A stretch of DNA of 64,000 bases, from contig VUYV01000046.1 of the NCBI GenBank assembly GCA_008711295.1, positions 3,921,569-3,985,568 on the forward strand. Reading direction: 5' to 3'. Origin of the DNA: Anarhynchus alexandrinus. Its lineage: Eukaryota; Chordata; Aves; Charadriiformes; Charadriidae. Shown here one piece after another: positions 48,436 through 60,942 of the stretch. The first letter of the stretch is position 1; each line of letters begins with the position of its first letter. The notes under the pieces were generated by a model. It searched no databases, was not told where the DNA came from, and saw nothing but the letters and a program-made list of their open reading frames with translations. A program made the position numbers and the translations under genes.

Positions 48436-51384
48436 CAAGTACGGTCCCTGTATGGTTTTAAGTTGTTAGGACAGAGGTAGCAGACAGCCACGAAGCAGCA
48501 ATGCGGTGCACTGCCTCTGCATGGAGGTGAGAAGCAGAACTGGATTCCTTGCAGAGAATTGCTTAGAAATCCCTCAGGACTGGAAGGTAGTCAAAGATAA
48601 AACTGCCTACTGTGGGGCTTCAGCTCAATGTAGCCACCTAAAATCAGAGGCAAGGATAAAGGGAAGGAGTTCTTCTCACGCACATGCTCTTGGCAGCACC
48701 AGTTTCAGACTGTGTGAAGGAGCTGTGCCATGCACACCCTTTCACTCATCTACAGCCCGAATGTGGCCTTGCCCAAAATCCGACGTGTAGTTCCCAGTAT
48801 CCTGCTCAGTTATAATCGAATGTCAAGATGCCTAAATTTGGTGAGCCTTGCTGCTTGAGTTTACAATCCTCCAGGAGGCTGCAGTGGTACTTCTGTATCA
48901 CTGAAAACTCCCCCAGACCCAGGATGGCTTAGCGAGCATCCTTCCAAAAGCAGGATCTCTTACACCTCTTTTCTCTCAGACCCAATCCAGTAGGTGCTGC
49001 CACAGGAACTCTTGCATGCATGTTCCCTGGTTGACAAAGAAGGGACCTCAAAAAAAGCAGAAAGTCTGCAACTGTGGAGCCCAGCTCCATCAAGATGCTT
49101 CCTAGCAAGCCTTCATGTGGCACTGTGTACTGCGGTGCAGGACTTCTCCCGTCCTAAGTATTCTCCTATTGATCATCTGTAGGCTGAGTAGGATCATTTT
49201 TTGTGGCTCCCTGTTCAGCAGCTCTCATTTTCTTCTGTGTATCACATTCCTACTCTAGGTCTTGGTGTCTAATTAGGGTTGATATTGCCTCTTCTCCTCT
49301 TTTGGCAGGTCACAGTGTGCTTCCTTGCTGGTCAGTTTTCCTTCTTCAGCCTTTCAAACACCAAGTCTGTTTGTCTGTCCATGTTTTCCTGCTTGAGTTT
49401 GTCTCTTTGACTGAACTTTACACTTGTGTATTTGGTCCTCCAGAGAAGCTCTGCCCTCCTGGCTCTCCTGTTCAGGAGGAGTCTGCAAATGCTGAGTTGT
49501 CTGTACAACCTTCCCTCATTCTTGAATCCATCTCTGGACCCCATGTTTTCTCCACTTGCTTCCCTGTAATCTCTTCCCTGAGTTCTCTCAATCCTCCCTC
49601 TGGGCAGAGAAAATCTTCACTGGGAACTTCCTCAAGAATCACATCCACAACTTAAGCACCCAGACACAGATCACGATCAAAGTGCAGAGCCTTCAAACCA
49701 ATCCCCAAATGACAAGAAACCCAACATTTCACTCCCATTTTAACGAGTTACGGATTTCCTTTCATCAATACCACAAACCACCATGTATATTTTTTTCTGA
49801 TTAGTGGCTGTGGGGTGGTGGCAGTGCACGCAGCTCTGCTATACTTGAACAATCTTTCCACCGATATTATCCTCTTGATCCCAGGTGAATCTGGGATTTT
49901 TCAGAGGGTCCTGTACACTGGAACAAAACTGTCGGTTCTCCCCTAGAAAATTAAACATGTGACGATCCCAAGGGATTCACTTAAGTATTTGCATTCCTGC
50001 TTATTAATGACCTGTTCTTGATGAAACATAGGTTAACACAACAAATATTTTTATGTGTAAATTTGGAACTATTATAATACTTTCCCTTCTCAGAGGCTTC
50101 ATAGAGGAAATATGCAGAATATCTTTGCTTATTGTTCATGTGTTGTTCTGTTATCATAGACTATTTCCATTCTCTTGTTTATGATAAACTCACTCAAAGT
50201 TGTCACTAAAGCACTGCCATATCTTGTCCTTTGTCTCAGGAGGCCTGTTACCTGAAGGTCTTACTTTACAAAGCAATACCATATCTGTGCTTCTCCCACC
50301 TACTTTTAGCATTTGCTATAGTTTCTTGAAGAATGTCATGATTCCGATGGCGAGCATGTGGTACTGAAAGTTGCAGATCCCAGAAGCCTTTTCTACTTAG
50401 GAAAAACCACAGGATTTCCTTCAAAATACAGTTCAGCTTCTCAGAGATCTAATCCCCATCCTTAGGTTTTGTTCGCTTTCCCTTTGCCCAATTGCTTATC
50501 ACAGGAAGGAAGATTATTTCATTCTATTCCTTGCCTCATCCCTCATGAACTTTGTCTTTTCTGTGCATATATTACATTCGATTTTTGCCTTCCTCTCTCA
50601 GCATCTGAATTTACACAATTTAGGGTTTGTAATGGTTTCAGACAGATAAAATATGTCATTCATGAATGGCTTGGACTATGCTTGATGCGTTTCCTTTCCT
50701 CACTCAGAAGGTGAAGAGTTTCAATAAAATGACGTCCTTTTTGTCTAATTTCCTGCTTTGACTTGGTCTTTTCACTCTCCTTGAAAGCAGAGTGAGTAAG
50801 TACTTGGGGACTATGTAATTCACTTATAATTGAAACAATAGACCATAAAGGCTCCTTGAGAGCAATTACATCTATCGAGCGAACGAGTCAGTTGTGCATT
50901 TGCACTAAGTCCAAGTAGTAAAATATATTTATGATTTTTTTTTTTATTTTAATGAAAGTTACTGCTCACTTAGTCTTTAGAGGCAGCACAATGCATCTTG
51001 AGACAGCGAGGCTTGAATGTGAATCTACATGAGCAGTGTGTGTGACTCGTCATGAAAAAAGAGTCCAATATGCTTTGTCTGGGCGTGCTGCATCCAACCA
51101 AAGAGTTAGTACGTGTGTGATTAGAACCAGTCTGAGACATAATGGTTAATCTATAAAAACTAGAGTAAAAATTAAATTTGAGAGCGAGGTGCTCAAGACG
51201 AGATAGTGAGAAGGGGATAAACTACATATTACTAAAATTAGAAGTGCCTCAATTCCTTTGTTTGCTTTTATCCTCAACTACATTATAGGCTGACTCTGCT
51301 GACAAGCTTAGTTCTGGGCAGAAAAAAGCAATTAGACTGTATTAAGCCGTCCATCCAAGAGGGATTCTGGACAAATCAAATCCT
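48436..51384. other. Non-coding stretch with a pyrimidine-rich block
   Basis: 49,203-49,620 is biased to C and T on the plus strand and gives a long but meaningless open frame (49,203-49,655). 50,860-51,300 is repeat-free, high-complexity sequence. No gene or RNA recognised. Confidence 0.5.
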
Positions 51385-51560
51385 GTGCAAGGCACTGGAC
51401 TACAAATGAAGGAGCCTGGGATCAGCTACTAACTGTGTCAGAAACACAGTTGTGCGTATGATCCAGCTGTGTCTGTGCCCTGTAACCCTCTGTGATCCTG
51501 GGCAAGCCACTTGGTGGGTACCAATACCCAAATGATGGTCTCCATAAAATGGAGAGCAAA
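51385..51560 (+). mobile_element. MIR-type ancient SINE
   Basis: The order GGCACTGGACTACAAATGA, GAGCCTGGGATC, CTACTAACTGTGTC, then TGTGATCCTGGGCAAGCCACTT and CCATAAAATGGAG is split here in short words. It follows the amniote MIR consensus, whose landmarks are an ACTGGACT start, ACCTGGGTTC, CTAGCTGTGTGACCTTGGGCAAG and CTGTAAAATGGG. About 50 bp of extra sequence separates the left and right halves. The copy is old and diverged. Confidence 0.7.
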
Positions 51561-54500
51561 CCGCTCCTTTTTTTCCCTCTTGGAGTCATCAATAGTACAA
51601 CTGCTCCTTCATTAGGCAGTACAGAGGCTGTAAACTCCATGGGGCCTTTGCACAGGTGTAGGAGCCCAACCCAACCACAACGGGTAGGAATTTAGCCTTA
51701 GGCTGAAGGAGCACATCTCCCCTGCTGCAAGACAGAGCCAAGGGAAAAACATATTCAAGGCCTTACTGAGTTGGGGCCTAGCACGGTATGGTCTCAGCAC
51801 CTGGGAGGTCCACCCAAGGTAGGTAACTCCATGGAGTACCTGCAGATTAGTGCAGTGAGAGTTTTGCACTAAGAGGGCTGCGCTGCTTCCAGCACCTGAG
51901 CCAATGGCCCGTGTCTTCAGCCCCGTGTAAACACGACAGCACATTTGGAGGCTGCTCAGACGTCTCTGCTGCACCTCTAGAGTGTGGCTTTGCAAGAAAT
52001 ATGTGCTTTATGTGATGAGGCTTGTTCTGTGCTCTGCAAATATGCTCTTTTCCACGGCAAGTGTTTCAGCTCCCTTTTAGAAGTAAGCATGCGTTAAAGT
52101 GCTTTTCACAATGGAGATAATTGAGTACATGTACAGCATCTATCACAATAAAAGCCGAATCTCAGACAGATACTAGGGCACTATCAAAGACAAAAAAATA
52201 ATAAATAAGAATTCATAAGGCTTTCAGTCCAACACTTTCTGCCAGCACTAAATCCATTTAAAAAAAAATCAAGTACAGCACTTAATTCTACGGAGTATAT
52301 GGGCACTACTGCAATACAAATAAAACTTACAGCTATTACTACTAAAAATAATTAACAATGTTGTCATTTGTAGATTCTTGTCTTTTTTAAAACTGCCCTT
52401 CTTTTTTGCTTTCTGAAACCTTTTATATTTTTCTACTTTAATAATTGTCAAGTCATTAAAAAAGAAAATTGAATATTATTATAACAAATACCAAGTAACA
52501 GCAAATGTGCACCTCCAGGTTATAAAGAGGAGGTTTATAATGGCAATGCTGATATAGATCGTTCCTGTTGCCACATCAGCAGGGCATCATGAGAACATAG
52601 TGCTCCACAAAAATGACATACCGAGCAGTACTGAAAATAACAAGAATTTTTTTGGTTGGTCTGATTTTTTTTTACTGTTACATCAATGATCCAGAAACCC
52701 TGATTTTCTTAGTTTGCTTTTTTGTTTTGGTTGGTTTGCTTGGGGATTTTTCAGGGATGGGGAGGTGATTACTAGAAAATGTGGGGGCTTTTATCTGTGC
52801 CATTATAATTTTTATATTTCCCTGGAATTGTCAGGGAGACCAGTTTTACAACACCAGTAACAAAGAGGAGAAAGACTATAACTTTGCTTTCATGAGGTCA
52901 GATATTCCTTAGAAAAAACATAGGCTTTTTACAGCCTTTTACAGTTTCTTTCTGCTTTTTCACAGAATAACAGCGAATTCTTGAAAGAACAGACCACCTG
53001 CAATTCCAGCTTCATTGAAAAAGGGTAGTTAGCATTTTGCCAGATTCAGGCCAGATTCTGTATTTAGAGTGACATTTATTTAAAATTGATTAATGGGTTT
53101 GTGCTGACAGAGCTAATGCTCAGGAAGAAAACCACCTGTCACCAAGCTGGGCACCTCATCCAAGCTTGTGTGCCAGGTGGTCAACCTCATTGACCATCAG
53201 CTTCAGAATCCTCCAAGCCATTACTTCTATGAGCATCCCTGGCATGAGCATCCCTGGATCCTCCAAGCTTCAGTACCCCTTCCTGTACTGGTGGCTCCTT
53301 TGCAGTCAATCCCAGAAAGTTTACGAACTTTTTGCTAAGACATAGATCTGCTGAATTTTAAAAATAATAATAAAAACCCTTAGAACTCAAAGTTTCCTAA
53401 TTTGGAGTATGCATAAGGTCTCCCTCTTAACTTCAGAATTTCACAAAGCTTAAGATATCTCATGCAGTTTTTGGATAATTGCCTCAAAGACATGCAAATG
53501 CCTCCCCCTCTGCTTCTGAAGAGCTCCATTCATTAATGAGCTAAAGTGTACAAAGCAACTTGGCTTCAAAAAAGTGTGCAGTGAAATATAATACAGCTAT
53601 TCCACATCCAGTATAGGAAGGAAAACACAGGTAAAATAATCTTCATAAGCTTTTTAAATGACACAAATCTGGGGTGCGTTGCAATGAGCAAGAGGCTTGT
53701 ACAGCTTGAGCTCACGTCGACTGGCTTTTCAACCCGTGGCATAATGAAAATGTCTCTGCAAAATCTGCCAGTGTGTTGCATCTGTGTCTGCTTGTATCTG
53801 TCTTGAGCACTCATGCAGCAGCACTAGTTCACACACCACTTACACACATGCACTGAGTGCATGATGTGCTGTGACTGAACAACAGGTTGGGATTGATGCA
53901 AAGCTGCAAGATGCCACAAATGACTTGCAAAGGTCACATTCCCTTTTCTTCAGGCTTAAACAAAGCTCATGTTGGGAAGGTCATGTGCCTGTTGACCACA
54001 TCCCCACTTCTAACTCTCCTGCAGGGCACAGAGGAAACAAGCACGAGAAGGTGCAGATTGAGGCAGTTTAGAAAATGGCAATGTTTGTTTTGACAACTCC
54101 TGACTCCTTGGGCATGAGTTGGTAGAATTTTCCTTGGCTTTAAAACCACAGTTTCAAAACTCATCATGCCCGAAATGACTGTGCCAACTAATTAACGTAA
54201 TTTCAGACATGGGGGAGAACAGCTAATCAAAGTAGGAGGGTGGAGGAGCTGAGGGATCTTAAAGAAGAATATCCTGAAGGAAGAAATTGCTGCCCTTTCC
54301 TATAGATATTATTGTCGTTGCTTTCTTGTTGTATTCTTCACACTCATTTGATGAAAGATGTTCAAAAATATAACACAAAAATAGTCAAACCCTGAAAATA
54401 TGATGTAACTGCCAGAAGAAGTCTAGAATTAAGGAGAGAGAGGCTGTGCATTCACTTCTTAATGCCTTTTCTTTAGGCTGGCGAAATGGTGTGAGCTGCA

Positions 54501-56282
54501 TCTGTCCTTCAGGCCTCCTCCTGCTTCTCCAGCCACCCATCTCTGCCTCACCAAGCTGCTTGGTGTTTTTGAGCCCTCCTCAGAGAAACTGTTGCTGACC
54601 TGGCAGCTCCTACCTGGGAGTGTAGGACTGCAGAGAAAACACAGTTTTTCTGTTCCCTCACCCTGTCTGATCCCGTTGGCCTGCGGACGTGGATCTGGCC
54701 ACCTTCCAGAGAGTGAATGTGGTGATAAGGGAAGGCAGGAAGGTTTTGGAAGGCAAAGATATAGTGTTACATTGGGCACCAGCAAGGAAGATAATGTTAT
54801 TACCGTGATGCTGGCATATGATACTAAAGGGTAACAGTGCAAATTCAACCATACAGTCGCAATTTATCCCAACTCCTGGAAATGACTGAACTAAATATTC
54901 AGTGGAAAAAAAAATAAAAATTGTCATTTGTAATAGTACCAAGTGAAAAAAGTAGCAATTCTTGCTTTAAAAACACTATCTATGTGAATTCAATGGAATG
55001 TTTAAGAGTATCCTCAGGGATAGTAACAGAGAACAGTCATCAAAAAAAAAAATAAAGCCTCCACTTGTTTGTTGCTGCTGGAAATGTCTCCAGCTAGGGA
55101 GGCTGAGAGAAAGCAGGGAAACAGGCAGGGTCCTTTCTCAGAACAACAGTGCAAGAGGGGAACTCAAACCACACCACTTCCTCGCTCCAAGGTGTGATGA
55201 AAGGTACCTACACCCTCCAAAGATGCCTGCCACCCCCGTCCTGGGCTTTCACAGCCTTCCCAGTAACGTGTCCCAGTATGTAATTATCCTCCTAATCGCT
55301 GTTTCCTAATGTCTAAGCAAGGTTGCTCTTAGTGTGTAACAAATGCCTCTTTAGTCCTGTCCTCAGCCTGGGGAACAAATGGTGAGTATCCCCTTTGTAG
55401 CACTGTTCTCTGTTTGAAGTCTGTTTCCCCATTCACATTTAATGTTCTCTTTATTAAAGTGAACAACTCATTTTGGTCACCCTTTCTTGATAGGTCATGC
55501 TAGCGAAATCTCTTAGCACTCCTGTTGCTCTCACTGAGGTCTCCCCTATATACACAGATATATGCATGCACATACACCCCCTACTTCTTAAAGTATGTGT
55601 GCCCAAAATGGGAAACACACCCCAGGAAAGGTCTTGCCCCTGCTAAATAGAGTGGAATAATAGCCTTTCATCTCTTACATGTGACACACACGAGAATGGC
55701 TCAACAGCATCTTATCTGCTGGGTTATATTCAGCCTCTGGTCTAATACAACCCTGTACTCTTTTTTTGTTATACCGGGGCATAGACCAATATTCATAATT
55801 TTGGGGTTTTTTTCGCATTTCATTTTTCATTCAAAGGTGAAACACTTTGCATTCACTGTTACTGAATTTTACTTTATCAATTATAGAAATTAGTTCTCAA
55901 AGTTATCACGATTACTTGAATTCTAACACTGTTTTCCAAAACACTTTCATCTCTTCGCAGAATGTTATCTTCTGCGAATTGTATGAGTATGCTCTGTATC
56001 ACCAGGAAACTTGACAACAAGAACATCCAACCATTCTGGAACTGGGGCAGACCTGTCAGACCCAAATGACCTTGACTGTATAAAGTGAATAACTTATAAG
56101 TTCTCTTTGAACATTACTTTTTCAGACAGTTGTGCTCTCCTCCTTGTAGCAATTTCCTCTGAATGAGGATGTTCTTCCTCCTCAGACATGTTAGCTCATG
56201 ACTTCTTCCAGCCGGCGAAGGCTTCCTCATACCTCATCACAGAAAGGAGCCTCAGGGACTTGATGTGCTGGACTTTGCCTAC
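51561..56282. other. Non-coding stretch, no gene recognised
   Basis: Unique, mostly AT-rich sequence. A small nested duplication at 53,208-53,268 has ATGAGCATCCCTGG twice in tandem, flanked by two copies of ATCCTCCAAGC. Open frames at 54,459-54,848 and 55,681-55,893 lack family resemblance. Confidence 0.5.
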
Positions 56283-56812
56283 TGATGGTGAGGCCCCATC
56301 TTGAATACTGTGTTCAGTTTTTGGCCCCTCACTGCAAGACAATGAGGTGCTGGAGCATGTCCAGAGAAGGGCAATGAAGCTGGTGAGGGGTTTGGAGAAC
56401 AAGCCTTTTGAAGAGTGGCTGAGGGAACTGGGGGTGTTTAGCCTGGAGAAACAGAGGCTGAGGGGAGACCTTATCACTCTCTACAATTACCTGAAAGGAG
56501 ATTGTAGCAAGGTGGGGGTCAGTCTCTTCTCCCAAGTAACAAGCGATAGGACAAAAGGAAAAGGCCTCAAGTTGCACCAGGGGAGGTTTAGATTGGATGT
56601 TAGGAAAAATTTCTTCACAGAAAGGGTTATCAAGCATTGGAACAGGCTGCCCAGGGAAATGGTTGAGTCACCATCCCTGGAGGTATTTAAAAGACGTGTA
56701 GATGTGCTGCTGAGGGACATGGTTTAGCGGTGGTTTTGGCAGTGTTAGGTTAATAGTTGGACTTCATGATCTTAAAGGTTCCTTCCAACTTAGACAATTC
56801 TATGATTCTGTA
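56283..56812 (+). mobile_element. CR1 LINE 3' part with an open C-terminal RT frame
   Basis: The copy starts in the segment encoding [11 protein letters not shown] and runs through the ORF2 C-terminus and 3' UTR to an ATTCTATGATTCTG tail. The frame 56,347-56,727 is uninterrupted (126 codons). It covers the [40 protein letters not shown] and [20 protein letters not shown] segments and stops where CR1 ORF2 normally stops. Upstream there is a one-base shift near 56,340. It is 5'-truncated, lacks the catalytic RT box and has no apparent promoter, so it cannot move itself. Confidence 0.95.
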
Positions 56813-58617
56813 TGGGGTATCATCTGGGTTAAGCAGTGCTGATCTAGACCAGTTCTCTTCGTCTGTCAGTGAGGACATTTCACAGGGCTATGCCAAGACT
56901 TTTACTACAGCCAAGATAAAATTGTTTTGCCTTTATCCACTGGGTTAAAGAACTAAACTGAATTCATGTGATATGCTTTATTCTTAACAAATCCATGTTG
57001 GCTGCTTCTCATAGGCCTATAATCCTCTAGGGATCAGCAAATAATTTGTTTCAGTATCTTTCCAAGTATCAGAGCTGCAATGTTCGATTTACAGTTGTGG
57101 GTCCTCCCTTCCCCTGTTTTTTAAAGACATAATTTACTTTAACATAAATCAGCAGAGCTGCCATGCAGGTTACACCCATACAAATAGATAGAACAATGCA
57201 GGGAGAGTTCCTGGGCACTGGGACTGAATCCTCCTTATCTTACACTGCGAGAAGAGTGATGGTTTTATCTCAGCCAGATAGCATTTTTCCAAAAAATTTC
57301 CTGCACATGATGCAAGAGCTGGTGCAGTCTGGGTGAAGCCATCCTGTTTTGGATGGCAGAGGTTTAAAAATATAGCTGTAGCCACCCATGCCAGTCTGCC
57401 CTGAGCAAGATAATGGCCCCACTGTTGTTTATTTTGTAGACATTGCCTCACTGTAGAAAAAAACAACGGAATACTTTCAGATATCTGAAATACTTAACCA
57501 AGTAGGTAAATGAAGGAATATGATCCACTTCCTACAAAAGAAAGACTTTGGGGAAATGGCTGATGCCAAAAATTCTTGTATATTTGATATATCCCTATCA
57601 ACAGGGGTCTGGCACAGTAAAACAGAGCATCACGCATTGTCCTTCAGGACTGCAGCTCAGTTGCTGCGGCTGGATCACTCCCTGTGCTCTCCATCGAGTC
57701 TGTCCTCAGCACCTGAGGTTTTTCAGAAGAAATTTTGGATGGGGTAGAGTTAGCCGTAGTAATTAATTCACAGCCAGTCTCTGGAGCTACATTAAGCAAT
57801 GTTTCCAATGATGTTTCCAATTAATTTTTAGGTAATAGTGGTGCATGGCGTTCTGCGAGGAATGCTGAAGGTTGGTAGAGGTCCATTTATCAAACAATGA
57901 TGGGAACCATGGCCTCCGTGGCGTACGCAGATGTTGTTCTGATCTAGGGAACCATTAGAGAGAAAAGTTAACACAGCAAGACAAAAGGTACATCACAGTA
58001 AAAGATTTCTAGCCTTATAATTAAAAAGTGAAGAAGGTAAAAGCATATCTATTCAGCAGAGAGAGTGGAGTAATAACTAAAGATAATCTAATTATGCTCT
58101 AAAACCAGAAAGAACACCTTTTTTTCCAGTTTTCAGTGAGACAGATGACTGTATTGTGGAGGGGGCTCAGAAGTGAGCAGAGACTATAATGATCTGCAGC
58201 AAAATCCTTGTGGCATGTGTAGCAGGAGAGCAGACGTGTGACAAGGGCAAGATGTGATGGCAGGTTTGACGCTCTGCGATGGGACCAGAGAAGAGCCAAA
58301 GCCTTAGTGCAGATCCACTTGCAAATTGTCCTCAAAATGAGCACACCAGACCACAAAAAAAAAAAAAGAGTTGACTATGAAGAGTTTGTTTTTATTAGAA
58401 GACAAATTAGAACAATCAGTTTTTAAAACAGAGAAAATTGGATGTTCTGGGTGAGAGACTTCAGTGTTAATGATTGCCTAAGTAAGTTTTCCTCCATATG
58501 CACTCCACTTGTGAAAGATTCAATGAAAACTCCTCAAAGGCAGAACTTGCCTGAGCAGCCTCACATGATGAGCTGCGGGGCAGCTTCGATGGGCGTTGAA
58601 CTGCCCATAGTGTTGAC
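56813..58617. other. Unique spacer between CR1 and LTR
   Basis: No gene recognised. Holds a 12-bp tandem pair (ATGTTTCCAATG, ATGTTTCCAATT) at 57,799-57,822 and poly-A at 58,355-58,367. Confidence 0.5.
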
Positions 58618-59813
58618 TGTAGTAGGGTTTGGCCATGCCCCGGCGCTGGCAGCAGTGGGGCTGCGGGGCGGCCTGTGTGCGGAGGTGCCGGGGCTGCCCC
58701 GTGGCGGACACAGGCGGTGCCAGCCGGTGCCAGCCGGCTCCAACGGCCCCACCGCAGGACACAGCTGAGCCCCTCAGCCAAGCTGGGGGCGCCCAGCGGG
58801 GGGAAAAGAGGTTTGCGGCAGGGCCGAAGGCGGCCCAGGCAGAGGAGGAGGAAGCCCAGGAGGGAGCAGCAGCAGAGGGAGCCCGAGGGCGGAGGAGGAG
58901 GAGGGCAGGAGGTGCTGCAGGCCCGGAGCAGGGATCCCCTGCAGCCCTGCAGAGACCCCGCTGGAGCAGAGACCCAGCCTGCAGCCCGGGGAGGGCCCCA
59001 GGCCGCAGCGGGGGGATATTTCCTGCAGGAGCTGCGGCCGTGGAGAGCCCCGGCGGGAGCAGGTTGTCCCTGAAGGACTGCAGCCCGGGGCAGGGCCCGC
59101 GCTGGAGCAGGGAGAGGGGGGAGGAGGGAGGAGCGGCCCAGAGGGGCTGCCAGGGACTGACTTCATCGCCATCTACAACTTCCTCAAGGAGGCACCTCTC
59201 TCTGGTGACCAGCGACAGAACACGAGGGAATGGAATGAAGCTGCGTCAGGACAAGTTCAGATGGGACATTAAGAAAAGGTTCTTCACAGGTGGTTCTTCA
59301 CTGCGTGGTCAGTCCCTGGAGCAGGCTCCCCAGGGAAGTGGTCATGGCACCAAGCCTGTCAGAGTTCAAGAAGTGTCTGGACAACACTCTTAGGCATATG
59401 GTTCAGTTTTAGGTAGTCCTGCGAGGAGCAGAGAGTTGGATGCACTGATCCTTATGGTTCCCTTCTTGCTTGAGACGTTCAATGATTCTATGACCATAAC
59501 CTCCATCCCCACCCCCTGCGCCACTTAGGGGGAGTGGGTTTAAAGGACTGAAGCTGGGCCTGGGAAAGGTGAGGGTGGGAAAGTTTAATTTTATTTTTTT
59601 GTCTTTGTTTCTCACTACCTGCATCTATTTTAATTGGCAACAAATGGAAGTAATTTTCCCCAAGTCGAGTCTGTTTTGCCTGTGATGATACTTGGTAGGT
59701 GAACTCCCTGTCTTTATGTTGCACTTTTTCATCCTCTTTTCTCCCCCTGTCCTGTTAAGGAGGGAGAATGAGAGAGCAGCTGAAAGGTTGATGGCTACTG
59801 GTCAAGGTTAGCA
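58618..59813 (+). mobile_element. Solo-type LTR of an endogenous retrovirus-like element, with nested CR1
   Basis: It begins TGTAGTAGGGTTTGG and probably ends near ..GGTTAGCA, so it keeps TG..CA-like termini. Between them lie a GC-rich 5' part (58,640-59,150) with repeated GCTGGAGCAG/CCGGAGCAG-type phrases, CCCCACCCCCTGCGCCACTT, a T-rich section and CCCCAAGTCGAGTCTGTTTT. This order matches an LTR type I know as abundant in neoavian genomes. No gag, pol or env sequence flanks it, so it behaves as a solo LTR. No clear target-site duplication is visible. A CR1 is inserted at 59,160-59,493. The 254-codon frame starting at 58,629 is a product of high GC and is not a gene. Confidence 0.75.
59160..59493 (+). 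mobile_element. CR1 LINE 3' end nested in the LTR
   Basis: TTCATCGCCATCTACAACTT, GACCAGCGACAGAACACGAG, GGTTCTTCACAG, AGGCTCCCCAGGGAAGTGG, GAGTTCAAGAAGTGTCTGG and the tail AATGATTCTATGA are CR1 3' landmarks. LTR sequence resumes immediately after it (CCATAACCTCCATCCCC). TGAC occurs at both junctions (59,158-59,161 and 59,491-59,494), either a short duplication or chance, since CR1 usually makes no clear target-site duplication. Confidence 0.85.
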
Positions 59814-60942
59814 CTCAGATAAAATTGACTTTAGTACAGCTTTCGAGACAGTCTCCCACCACAGTCTCACCTGGGAGCTGAGGAAGACCCCACTGAATGA
59901 ACCGAAGGGAAGATGAGCTAGAAAACCAGCTGGATCACTGGCTCACACGGCTGCAACCAACAGCTGAACATCCAGCTACAGCCTGGCAAGGGAGGACCGC
60001 GGGGACCAACACAGGGCTCCAAACACACTCATCAGCAACCAGGAACATGGCATAGACTGCACCCACAGCAGACTGGCAGGTCACAGTAAAGTGGAGGGGG
60101 ACAGAGAAGAAGAGGGGGCTGACACAGTGAATGGCAGTGCTTCTACCAACCGAGACAGACCATGATAAAACCGAGAATGGGGCTAAAAAACCTCATTGGA
60201 TTTGAGAAGGAAAAGCGCAAAGCTCTGCACCCAGGGCAGAAGAACCCTATGCATCTGCAAAGGCCAGGCAGAGCTGGCCAAGTAACAGCCCTGCTGGAAA
60301 GGGCCCCGGTGCTGGGGCAGNTGAACTCCCTGTCTTTATGTCGCACTTTTTCATCCTCTTTTCTCCCCCTGTCCTGTTAAGGAGGGAGAATGAGAGAGAA
60401 GCTGAAGGGGTGATGGCTACTGGCCAAGGTTAGCACTCAGATAAAATTGACTTTAGTACAGCTTTCGAGACAGTCTCCCACCACAGTCTCACCTGGGAGC
60501 TGAGGAAGACCCCACTGAATGAACCGAAGGGAAGATGAGCTAGAAAACCAGCTGGATCACTGGCTCACACGGCTGCAACCAACAGCTGAACATCCATCTA
60601 CAGCCTGGCAAGGGAGGACCCCGGGGACCAACACAGGGCTCCAAACACACTCATCAGCAACCAGGAACATGGCATAGACTGCACCCACAGCAGACTGGCA
60701 GGTCACAGTAAAGTGGAGGGGGACAGAGAAGAAGAGGGGGCTGACACAGTGAATGGCAGTGCTTCTACCAACCGAGACAGACCATGATAAAACCGAGAAT
60801 GGGGCTAAAAAACCTCATTGGATTTGAGAAGGAAAAGCGCAAAGCTCTGCACCCAGGGCAGAAGAACCCTATGCATCTGCAAAGGCCAGGCAGAGCTGGC
60901 CAAGTAACAGCCCTGCTGGAAAGGGCCCCGGTGCTGGGGCAG
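59700..60942. repeat. 621-bp direct duplication flanking a single N (likely assembly artefact)
   Basis: 59,700-60,320 and 60,322-60,942 are direct copies at an exact offset of 622 with no indels and about seven base differences (for example GTTGCAC/GTCGCAC, ACCGCGG/ACCCCGG). The N at 60,321 sits at the junction. Each copy spans the LTR 3' end and the start of the next CR1, which a biological mechanism would not naturally choose. About 1% difference fits two haplotypes left unmerged. Confidence 0.88.

Noticed and set aside
58629..59393. 254-codon open frame, longest in the window
   Set aside because: It lies in the GC-rich part of an LTR and runs into the nested CR1. Low stop density from GC content explains it, and the translation is low-complexity Arg/Gly/Ala/Glu-rich.
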